DNA from: Piscinibacter sp. HJYY11
GTDB taxonomy: Bacteria; Pseudomonadota; Gammaproteobacteria; Burkholderiales; Burkholderiaceae_C
Reading direction: 5' to 3'
NCBI RefSeq assembly: GCF_016735515.1
Contig: NZ_JAERQZ010000001.1
Coordinates: 4,204,746-4,268,745 of the forward strand
DNA: 64,000 nucleotides
Below the pieces are notes generated by a model. It saw only the letters and a list, made by a program, of their open reading frames with translations, was not told the DNA's origin and made no database searches. Below, piece after piece: positions 25,346 through 32,627 of this stretch (the first letter of the stretch is position 1; each line of letters begins with the position of its first letter). A program made the translations under genes and the position numbers.

Positions 25346-26485
25346 ATGGCACTCGTCCTCACTGAAGAGCAGGGGATGCTGCGCGACAGCGCAAAGTCCT
25401 TCCTCGCCGACAACGCCCCCGTCTCCGAGCTGCGCAAGCTGCGCGACACCCGCAACGCCGACGGCTTCAGCCGCAGCCTGTGGAAGCAGTTCGCGGAGAT
25501 GGGCTTCACCGGTGTGCTGATCCCCGAGGCCTATGGCGGCATGGGCCTCGGCCTGGTCGAAGCCGGCGTGGTGATGGAAGAGATCGGCCGCAACCTCACC
25601 GCCTCGCCCTTCCTCGCCTCCAACGTCGTTGCGGCCACCGCGCTCCTCGCCGCCGGCACGGAGGCGCAGAAGCAGGCCATCCTCCCGAAGATCGCGTCCG
25701 GCGAACTCATTGCCACGCTCGCGGTCGACGAGCACAGCAAGCACAACCCGCGCAACACCGCGCTCAAGGCAGAGAAGTCAGCCAGCGGCTACACGCTCGA
25801 CGGCCACAAGACCTTCGTGCTCGACGGCCACGTGGCCGATCTCTTCATCGTCGCCGCCCGCACCAGCGGCGCGAAGGGTGAGCTCGCGGGCGTGACGCTC
25901 TTCCTCGTCGATGCCAAGACGAAGGGCGTGAGCGTGGAGCGTGTGGTGATGGTCGATGCGCACAACGCCGCGCGTGTCACCTTGAACAATATCCCGGTGC
26001 CCGAGAGCGCCGTGCTCGGCAAGGTGGGCGAAGGCCTGCTGCCGCTCAACGCTGCGCTGAGTGCCGGCCGTGTGGCGGCCTCGGCCGAGATGCTCGGCAT
26101 CGCGGACGAGGTGTTCGCCCGCACCGTCAACTACCTCAAGGAACGCCAGCAGTTCACCAAGATCATCGGCGAGTTCCAGGCGCTGCAGCACCGTGCGGCG
26201 CACCTCTACTGCGAGATCGAGTTCACCCGCTCGGCGGTGCTGAAGGCGCTGCAGGCGCTTGACGAAGGCACGCCCACTGCAATCGGCCTTGCCTCGGTCG
26301 CCAAGGCCAAGGCCGGCACGACGGTCACGCTCGCGGTGCAGGAGGGTGTGCAGATGCACGGCGGCATCGGCATGACCGACGAGTTCGAGATGGGCTTCTT
26401 CATGAAGCGCGCGCGGGTGCTGCAGGAGCTGTTCGGCGACGCGACCTACCACGCCGACCTGCTGGCCCAGTTGAAGAAGTACTGA
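25346..26485 (+). CDS. acyl-CoA dehydrogenase, small subunit of a probable heteromeric pair
   Basis: The 379-residue protein keeps the N-terminal helical domain (PEAYGGMGLGLVEAGVVMEE) and the C-terminal VQMHGGIGMTDEFEMGFF segment. It lacks the usual TEP flavin-binding wording in the middle (AVDEHSKHNPRN in its place) and ends FGDATYHAD rather than EGT, so it probably depends on the partner encoded just upstream for a complete active site. Its stop codon lies one base before the end of the convergent hydrolase gene. The same large/small arrangement recurs at 50773-53164. Confidence 0.88.
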   Translation: MALVLTEEQGMLRDSAKSFLADNAPVSELRKLRDTRNADGFSRSLWKQFAEMGFTGVLIPEAYGGMGLGLVEAGVVMEEIGRNLTASPFLASNVVAATALLAAGTEAQKQAILPKIASGELIATLAVDEHSKHNPRNTALKAEKSASGYTLDGHKTFVLDGHVADLFIVAARTSGAKGELAGVTLFLVDAKTKGVSVERVVMVDAHNAARVTLNNIPVPESAVLGKVGEGLLPLNAALSAGRVAASAEMLGIADEVFARTVNYLKERQQFTKIIGEFQALQHRAAHLYCEIEFTRSAVLKALQALDEGTPTAIGLASVAKAKAGTTVTLAVQEGVQMHGGIGMTDEFEMGFFMKRARVLQELFGDATYHADLLAQLKKY

Positions 26486-26486
26486 G

Positions 26487-27380
26487 TCAGCCTGAGACCA
26501 CCTTCAGCGGGGCCTGCGCCGGCACGCTGGCGAGGAAGCGATCCAGCAGGCGGTTGACGGTGTCGGGGTCGTCGAGGTGCGGCCAATGGCTGGTGCCGGT
26601 GAGCCGCTGGCGCGGCACCTGCGGCACGAGCAGGTGCAGGGCACTCGACGTCTCGCCATGCACCGTGTCGATGAGCAGCGCCGGGCCGCGGTAGCTCGTG
26701 AGCGCGGGCGATGGGTCGTACGCGAAGCCGGCCGCGATCAGGGCCTTGGAGTCCTTGCGTGAGAGCCGGCGCATGTCGGCATTGAGCCTCGCCTGGACCT
26801 GCGGTCGCGCGCCCTGGGTCATCGACGGCCAGTAGTCGGCCATCACCCGCGTGTAGTCGCGCTCCAGCGCGCGCAGCACCTCCTGCGAGATCTCGGCCGG
26901 CGTGGGGCCGGGTGTCGCCACGAGCACGAGGCCGGCCAGGCGCTCCGGGTGCTGGGCGGCATAGGCCGCAGCCGCCGTGCCGCCCAGGCTGTGGCCGACG
27001 AGCACGAAGCGCTGCAGCCCGAGCGCATCGGCCGCCGCGGCGATGTCGTGCGCGAGCGAGGGCACGGCGTAGTCGCGGTCCGCCGGCGCGGCCGAGCCGC
27101 CGTGCCCACGCAGGTTGAGCGCGATGGCGCGCCGATGCCGCCGCAGGTGCGCGAGCTGGGCCGCCCAGTGCGCGCTGGTGCCGGCATACGAATGCACGAA
27201 GAGCACCGGCACGCCGCCCTGGCCGCCATCGTCGACGACGAGCTTGCCGGCGGGGCCGGCCACGGTGCGGCGCCCGCGCTGCCGGAGGACGTGCCGCGCC
27301 ACGCCGGCGGCGGTGAGCGCCAGCGCGCCGGCGAGGGCGGCCCACGCGGGGCGGGAGAGTCTCAGTGCTGCTTGTGCCAT
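26487..27380 (-). CDS. alpha/beta-fold hydrolase with N-terminal hydrophobic segment
   Basis: The 297-residue protein starts at the ATG preceded by GAGGT. Residues about 9-30 form a hydrophobic stretch (anchor or signal), followed by the oxyanion region VLFVHSYAGTSAHW, RGHGGSA, nucleophile elbow VGHSLGG (Ser), LIDTVHGE (probable acid region) and the His in TGTSHWPHLDDP. It is the last gene of the leftward esterase/CoA-transferase cluster, 122 bases after the GNAT gene, so co-transcription is likely but not certain. It converges on the acyl-CoA dehydrogenase gene with a one-base gap. Probable esterase, substrate unknown. Confidence 0.85.
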   Translation of the reverse strand: MAQAALRLSRPAWAALAGALALTAAGVARHVLRQRGRRTVAGPAGKLVVDDGGQGGVPVLFVHSYAGTSAHWAAQLAHLRRHRRAIALNLRGHGGSAAPADRDYAVPSLAHDIAAAADALGLQRFVLVGHSLGGTAAAAYAAQHPERLAGLVLVATPGPTPAEISQEVLRALERDYTRVMADYWPSMTQGARPQVQARLNADMRRLSRKDSKALIAAGFAYDPSPALTSYRGPALLIDTVHGETSSALHLLVPQVPRQRLTGTSHWPHLDDPDTVNRLLDRFLASVPAQAPLKVVSG

Positions 27381-27502
27381 GGGGTGACCTCGTGCGATGC
27401 CAGCGAGAGTCCACACAGTAGGCGCTGCCGCGGCCGCAGGCTGTAGGACAGGCGCGGCTTTTCAGGTCGGGGGCCGCCACAGGGCCGCCGCGCGGCGCTC
27501 GG

Positions 27503-28024
27503 TCAGCCGTCGACCGGCTGCGCTGGCGTCTCGAGGATGCGCTGGTAGAAGGCCAGGTCGAGCCAGCGGCCGAACTTGAAGCCGGCCTGGCGGATGGTGC
27601 CGGCGTGCTCGAAGCCCATCGCGCGGTGCAGCGCGATGCTCGCGTCGTTGGCCGCGTCGATGCCGCCGATCAGCGTGTGCACCTGGCGCTCGCGCGCGGC
27701 GTCGACGATGGCCTGCAGCAGGGTGCGGCCGAGGCCCCGACCGCGGTGATCGCGGTGGATGTAGATCGAATGCTCCACGCTGTACTTGTAGGCCGGCCAC
27801 GCGCGGAAGGTGCCGTAGCTCGCAAAGCCCAGCAGCGTGCCGGCCTCGTCTTTCACGCCGATGACCGGGAAGCCATTGGCGCGCTTGGTGGCGAACCAGG
27901 CCACCATCGACTCGGGCGCGCGCGGCTTGTAGTCGTAGAGCGCGGTCGAGCTCACGATGGCGTCGTTGAAGATCTCGAGGATGGCGGCGGCGTGGCGGTC
28001 TTCGGTGCAGTCGATGAGCTTCAT
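27503..28024 (-). CDS. GNAT-family N-acetyltransferase (phosphinothricin acetyltransferase-like)
   Basis: The 173-residue protein has the acetyl-CoA-binding motif HRGRGLGRTLLQAIVD and the flanking SIYIHRDHRG. It also has IFNDAIVSSTALYDYKP near the start, which resembles the Pat/Bar subgroup that acetylates amino groups of small amino-acid analogues. ATG at 28024 gives the usual length. It starts eight bases after the TetR gene, within the same operon. Whether it serves detoxification or has no link to the pathway is unknown. Confidence 0.88.
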   Translation of the reverse strand: MKLIDCTEDRHAAAILEIFNDAIVSSTALYDYKPRAPESMVAWFATKRANGFPVIGVKDEAGTLLGFASYGTFRAWPAYKYSVEHSIYIHRDHRGRGLGRTLLQAIVDAARERQVHTLIGGIDAANDASIALHRAMGFEHAGTIRQAGFKFGRWLDLAFYQRILETPAQPVDG

Positions 28025-28032
28025 GGGGGGTC

Positions 28033-28662
28033 TCAGTCTTTTCGCGGCGCGGCCAGGCCCGCGAGCAGCATGTCGAGGTACTGCTCGACCACCTGCACCG
28101 CGGTGAGCGGCCCCCCGGGCTTGTGCCAGCGCGGCAGCTGGTTCAGGCCCGACAGCAGCAGCCGGGTGGCGAGTGCGGGGTCGACGTCGCGAAAGCTGCC
28201 ATCGGCGACCGCATCGCTCACGCACTGGCGCAACAGGCGCTCGAAGCGGTCTCGCTCGGGCACGATGGCCTTGCGCTGTTCGGGGTCGAAGTTGGACCAG
28301 AAGGTGTTGGACGTGCTGATCCAGCCCGGGCGGTCGTGGTCGATCTGCTCGGCGCTGCAGATGAGAAAGGCGCGGATCTTCTCGACCGGCGTGGCCGCCG
28401 ACGCCACCGCTTCGGTGGCCATCTGCACCAGGGCGGCCATGCGCCCGGCCACCACGCGCTGGAACAGCGCTTCCTTCTCGGGGAACCAGTAGTACAGCGC
28501 GGCCTTGGTGACGCCGGCTTGCTCGGCGATGTCGCGCAGCGAGGTGCCTTCGTAGCCCTTCTGCGCGAAGAGGTGGGCCGCGATGGTGATGAGTTGCTCC
28601 TCGCGCAAGGCGCCTTCGGCAGGGCCGGGCACGGCGGCAGCGGCGGTCTTCTTGGCTGGCAT
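28033..28662 (-). CDS. TetR-family transcriptional repressor
   Basis: The 209-residue protein has an N-terminal helix-turn-helix (about residues 20-66; TSLRDIAEQAGVTKAALYYWF) and a C-terminal ligand domain of normal length. It sits inside the operon that starts at 34175, between the membrane acyltransferase and the GNAT genes. A TetR protein encoded in a catabolic operon commonly represses that operon and responds to an acyl-CoA intermediate. The palindrome at 34181-34198 in front of the first gene is the obvious candidate target, but this link is inferred. Confidence 0.92.
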   Translation of the reverse strand: MPAKKTAAAAVPGPAEGALREEQLITIAAHLFAQKGYEGTSLRDIAEQAGVTKAALYYWFPEKEALFQRVVAGRMAALVQMATEAVASAATPVEKIRAFLICSAEQIDHDRPGWISTSNTFWSNFDPEQRKAIVPERDRFERLLRQCVSDAVADGSFRDVDPALATRLLLSGLNQLPRWHKPGGPLTAVQVVEQYLDMLLAGLAAPRKD

Positions 28663-28696
28663 GGTGTGGCGACGGGCCCGGAGTGGGGTGCCGGAA

Positions 28697-29836
28697 TTAC
28701 AGCACGCGCCGCACCCCGGGCAGGCGCAACAGCGCCCCGGCGATCAGGTAGCAGGCGATGCAGCTGAGGCTGCCGACGACGGCGAACTTGACCAGCGCCG
28801 GGGCCGGCACCATGCGCGTGGCCAGCGCGATCGCCACCACCGGCAAGGGGTGGATGACGTACATCGCATACGCACGCCGCGACAGCTTCTGCCACAGCGG
28901 TGACGACGCCACCGGCCGCTGCGCACGCGCCAGCAGCAGGAGGATCACGCCCCAGGCGACGAACGGCTCCCAGAAGGCATACATCAGCGCCGGCACGTTC
29001 CAGCCGCCCATCGGGTTGCCCTGGAACAGCGGCGAGGCATCCTTCAGCAGCGCGAGTGGTGCGAGCAGCGGCAGCGTGATCCACGCGATGCGGCGCCAGC
29101 GGCGCACCTGCGCCTCGGGCGCCGGCTGCGAGAGCTGCTGCAGCCAGCCGCGCTGTGCCGCCAGGCCGCCCGCGATGTAGAGGATCACGTAGCTGGCGAA
29201 GTAGCCGAGCTGCAGGCCCCAGAACTCGCGGCCCACCGGCCACACCAGCCGCAACGCAAAGGCCACGGCGCCGCACACGAGCGCGGCGGCGAGCAGCTGC
29301 CCGTTCGACGGAAACGGGCGCGAGCCCTCGCGGGGCCAGCCAAGCAGCCGGTGCACGAGCAGGCTCACCAGCGCCATCACCAGCAGCGCCTTCGCAAACC
29401 ACAGCGGCCCCTGCTCGAATACAGCGCGCCGCCACAGCGAGAGCAGCACGTCGGTGAGTGGCAGTTCGCGCTGCACCGACTGCACCAGCGCGATGGTCAT
29501 CGGCCCGAGCAGCCAGCCGAAGACCAGCAGCGGAATGCCCAGTCGCACGAACTTGTCGCGCAGGAACTGCGCCGGGCGCTTCTCCTGCAAGGCACGCGGC
29601 GTGAAGTAGCCGGCGATGAGGAAGAAGAGGCCCATGAAATAGGCCTGGTTCACCGCGCAGAAGAAGGTGAGCAGGATCGACGAGGGTGTGTCGCCTTGCC
29701 CTACCTCGCGGTAGAACCAGCCGCCCGCGCCGCCGTAGGTGATGGAGGTGTGGTGGAAGATGACCAGCAGCGTCAGCCCGGCTTTCAGCCGGTCCAGTCC
29801 CTCGTGGCGGGCGGTGGAGCTGCTGGCCGTCTGCAT
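28697..29836 (-). CDS. integral-membrane acyltransferase (acyltransferase family 3)
   Basis: The 379-residue protein has about nine or ten hydrophobic segments and the family's N-terminal RLKAGLTLLVIFHHTSITYG with the catalytic-type His, followed by FFLIAGYF. Members O-acylate sugars or lipids at the inner membrane (OafA/MdoC-like). Its presence inside a catabolic operon, one base overlapping the preceding crotonase gene, is unusual. It might modify the envelope in response to the substrate. The acceptor is unknown. Confidence 0.88.
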   Translation of the reverse strand: MQTASSSTARHEGLDRLKAGLTLLVIFHHTSITYGGAGGWFYREVGQGDTPSSILLTFFCAVNQAYFMGLFFLIAGYFTPRALQEKRPAQFLRDKFVRLGIPLLVFGWLLGPMTIALVQSVQRELPLTDVLLSLWRRAVFEQGPLWFAKALLVMALVSLLVHRLLGWPREGSRPFPSNGQLLAAALVCGAVAFALRLVWPVGREFWGLQLGYFASYVILYIAGGLAAQRGWLQQLSQPAPEAQVRRWRRIAWITLPLLAPLALLKDASPLFQGNPMGGWNVPALMYAFWEPFVAWGVILLLLARAQRPVASSPLWQKLSRRAYAMYVIHPLPVVAIALATRMVPAPALVKFAVVGSLSCIACYLIAGALLRLPGVRRVL

Positions 29837-30579
29837 CAGCGGCCCTTGAACTGCGGCGTGCGCTTCTCGGCCCAGGCCGCGGCGCCTTCCTTCAGGTCGT
29901 CCGACTGCGCGGCGCGCGCGATGTCGCGCTGCAGGTCGGTGGCGTCGAGCGTGCCGCGGGCGATGCGCGTCAGGTGCTTCTTCATGCCGAGGAGCGCGAG
30001 CGGTGCCATGCTCGACAGCGTGTTCGTCAGCTGGTCGGCGGTGTGCGTGAGTTCATAGGCCGGCACCAGGTGCGTGAGGAAGCCGCAGGCGTGCATCTCG
30101 CGCGCGCCGATGCGCTCGGCGGTGAGGAAGAGGCGCTTGGCCATGTTGATGCCGAGCCGGCTCACGTAGCGCTCCATGCCGCGCTGGTAGAAGTGCAAGC
30201 CCAGGCGCGCAGCGGGCATGAACATGTCGACCGTGTCGCAGCCGATGCGGAAGTCGCAGGCCAGGGCCATGTCGGTGCCGCCGCCGTACACGCCGCCTTG
30301 CAGGATGGCGATGGTGACGGGCCGCGCGTCTTCCAGCGCGTCGACCATCTGGTCGAAGCTCACGTCGCGGGCACTGCCGATCTGGCCGATGTCGTAGCCG
30401 CTGCAGAAGTACTTGCCGTCGGCCTGCAGGCGCAGCACCAGCACTTCGTCGCGTGCGTTGATGGCGGCCACGTGCTCCGAGAGTGCGGCCAGGTCTTCGG
30501 GGGCGAGCCGGTTCGCCTGCTGCGGGCGGCGCAGCGTGATGGTGGCGACATGGTCGCGGATCGTGAGCTCGGGTGTCAT
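29836..30579 (-). CDS. crotonase-fold enoyl-CoA hydratase/isomerase-family protein, copy 1
   Basis: The 247-residue protein has the oxyanion segments (KYFCSGYDIGQI and GGVYGGGTDMALACDF) and crotonase length. Where enoyl-CoA hydratases carry the first catalytic Glu (PExxLGL) it has Ala: MPAARLGLHF. It may therefore catalyse isomerisation, thioester hydrolysis or another crotonase reaction instead of simple hydration. It follows the other crotonase gene after 48 bases in the esterase/CoA-transferase operon. Confidence 0.87.
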   Translation of the reverse strand: MTPELTIRDHVATITLRRPQQANRLAPEDLAALSEHVAAINARDEVLVLRLQADGKYFCSGYDIGQIGSARDVSFDQMVDALEDARPVTIAILQGGVYGGGTDMALACDFRIGCDTVDMFMPAARLGLHFYQRGMERYVSRLGINMAKRLFLTAERIGAREMHACGFLTHLVPAYELTHTADQLTNTLSSMAPLALLGMKKHLTRIARGTLDATDLQRDIARAAQSDDLKEGAAAWAEKRTPQFKGR

Positions 30580-30627
30580 GCCCCGATTCTGCGCGAAGGT
30601 GCGTGCCGGGCCGAGGGGCCCACGTCT

Positions 30628-31428
30628 CTAGCGGCCCTTGAACTCCGGCTTGCGCTTTTCCATGAAGGCCTGGCGGCCCTCGATGTAGTCCTCGCTGTTG
30701 AAGCACTGGTCGATCATCGCGGCCACGTGCGAGGCGTCGGTGCGCGAGTAGCGCTCGAAGGTGTTGACCGCCGCCTTGGCGGCGCGGATCGTGAGCGGCG
30801 CGTTGCGGGCGATGGTGCCGGCGTACTGGCGCACGTGCTCTTCGAGCGTGGCCTCGGGCAGCACGGCGTTGAGCAGGCCCATGCGCAGGGCTTCCTGGGC
30901 GTCGAAGAAGCGGGCGCTGAAGAGGATGTCGCGGGCGGAAGAGGGGCCCACGAGTCGTGCCAGGGCGGCGACGCCGCTGTAGTCGTAGCCGAGGCCCAGC
31001 TTCGCGGCGGGGATGCCGAAGGTCGAGCCTTCGGACGCGAAGCGCACGTCGGCGCTCAGCGAGACCGCGAGACCGCCACCGATGCAGAAGCCCTGGATCA
31101 TCGCAATCAGCGGCTTGTCGAGTTTCGACAGCCACTGGCGGCCGGCCTCGGCCACCTCGCCGTACTGCTTGCGTTGCTCGGCGTTGGCGCGCTTCTCGCC
31201 GAACTCGGAGATGTCGGCGCCCGAGGCGAAGGCCTTGCCGCCGGCGCCTTTCATCACCACCACGCGCACGTCGTCGTCGTGCTGGAAGGCGGCCAGCGCA
31301 TCGCCGAGTCCGGCCCACATTTCCAGCGAGATCGCGTTGCGGCGCTCGGGGTTGTTGAAGGTGAGCCAGCCGATGCCGCCTTCGACGGTGGCAATGAGCT
31401 TGTCGGTCTTGAGGGGGATGGCGCTCAC
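30628..31428 (-). CDS. crotonase-fold enoyl-CoA hydratase/isomerase-family protein, copy 2
   Basis: The 266-residue protein has FASGADISEF and GGGLAVSLSADVRF, the two oxyanion-hole segments, and a C-terminal PEFKGR tail. It too lacks the first catalytic Glu (IPAAKLGLGY in place of PExKLGL), while the second acidic position region (DAQEALRMGLL) is retained. The start codon overlaps the stop of the CoA-transferase gene by four bases, so the two are coupled. It probably acts on the CoA ester formed by that transferase. Confidence 0.88.
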   Translation of the reverse strand: MSAIPLKTDKLIATVEGGIGWLTFNNPERRNAISLEMWAGLGDALAAFQHDDDVRVVVMKGAGGKAFASGADISEFGEKRANAEQRKQYGEVAEAGRQWLSKLDKPLIAMIQGFCIGGGLAVSLSADVRFASEGSTFGIPAAKLGLGYDYSGVAALARLVGPSSARDILFSARFFDAQEALRMGLLNAVLPEATLEEHVRQYAGTIARNAPLTIRAAKAAVNTFERYSRTDASHVAAMIDQCFNSEDYIEGRQAFMEKRKPEFKGR

Positions 31429-32618
31429 GCGATGGCTCCTTGTTCTTTCATCTGGTCGATGGTGTCGGCGTCGAAGCCCAGCTCGGCCAGCAGCTCGCGC
31501 GAGTGCTCGCCGGCATCGGGCGCGGCATGGTGGAAGGCCTCTGGGTGCGGGAAGCCCGAGAGGTTGATCGGCGAGCGCACGAGCGTCACCTCGCCGAGCA
31601 CCGGGTGCCGGGCCGGGCGTGTCATGCGCAGGTGCTGCGTCTGCGGGTCGTTGAAGGCCTGGCCGATGTCGTTGATCGGGCCGCAGGGCACGCCGACGGC
31701 GTTGAGTTTCTCGACGAGCTCATCGGTCGAGAAGCGGCGCGTCAAGGTGTTGACGTCGACGTTGAGCCGCTCGCGATGCTTGACGCGCGAGCGCACGTCC
31801 ACGTAGTCGGCGTCGGTGAAAAGATCGTCGGCGCCGAGCGTCTTGCACAGGGCCGCCCACATCTTCTGCGTGCTCGCCGCCAGGTTGACGAGGCCGTCCT
31901 TCGACTCGAACACGCCCATCGGCACGGCCGTCGGGTGGAAGTTGCCCTGCTGGCGCGGCACCTCGCCGCTCATGGTGTAGCGCGCGCCCTGGAAGTCGAG
32001 CTTGTTGAGCATGGCCTCCAGCAGCGAGGTGTGCACCCATTGGCCCTCGCCCGTGTGCTCGCGGTGCAGGAGGGCCAGCAGGATGCCCTGGCCGAGGAAC
32101 ATGCCGGCCGAGGTGTCGCTCACCGCGATGCCGGCACGCATCGGCCCGCGGCCCGGCTCGCCGGTGATCGACATCAGGCCGGCGAGGCCCTGCACGATCT
32201 GGTCGACACCGGGGCGGTCGCGATACGGGCCGTCCTGGCCGAAGCCGGAGATGCTCGCGAGGATGATGCGCGGGTTGATGGCCTTCAGCTGCGCGTAGTC
32301 GAGGCCCAGGCGCGTCTTCACGTCGGCGCGGAAGTTCTCGACCACCACGTCGGCCTTCCTGACGAGCTCGTGCAGCAGCGCCACGCCTTTCGGGTGCTTG
32401 AGGTCGATGCACAGGCTGCGCTTGTTGCGGTGCAGGTTCTGCTCGTCGGCGTTGCGGCGCAGGGCGCCGGTGATGTTGCCGGTCGACTGCCGGGGGGGCG
32501 CTTCGATGCGGATCACGCGCGCGCCCCAGTCGGCGAGCAGGCGCACGGCCGTGGGCCCGGCGCGGGCGATGGTGAGGTCCAGCACGGTGTAGCGCGAGAG
32601 GGGCAGGGCGGTCGTCAT
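31425..32618 (-). CDS. CaiB/BaiF-family (type III) CoA-transferase
   Basis: The 397-residue protein has the family N-terminus (VLDLTIARAGPTAVRLLADW) and GFGQDGPYRDRPG. Its VSDTSAGMFLGQG includes the Asp that forms the acyl-anhydride intermediate. It moves CoA from a donor thioester to a carboxylic acid without ATP, and so activates the acid released by the upstream esterase or imported from outside. It lies nine bases after the esterase gene and overlaps the crotonase gene by four. Confidence 0.92.
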   Translation of the reverse strand: MTTALPLSRYTVLDLTIARAGPTAVRLLADWGARVIRIEAPPRQSTGNITGALRRNADEQNLHRNKRSLCIDLKHPKGVALLHELVRKADVVVENFRADVKTRLGLDYAQLKAINPRIILASISGFGQDGPYRDRPGVDQIVQGLAGLMSITGEPGRGPMRAGIAVSDTSAGMFLGQGILLALLHREHTGEGQWVHTSLLEAMLNKLDFQGARYTMSGEVPRQQGNFHPTAVPMGVFESKDGLVNLAASTQKMWAALCKTLGADDLFTDADYVDVRSRVKHRERLNVDVNTLTRRFSTDELVEKLNAVGVPCGPINDIGQAFNDPQTQHLRMTRPARHPVLGEVTLVRSPINLSGFPHPEAFHHAAPDAGEHSRELLAELGFDADTIDQMKEQGAIA

Positions 32619-32627
32619 GGCTCTTGT

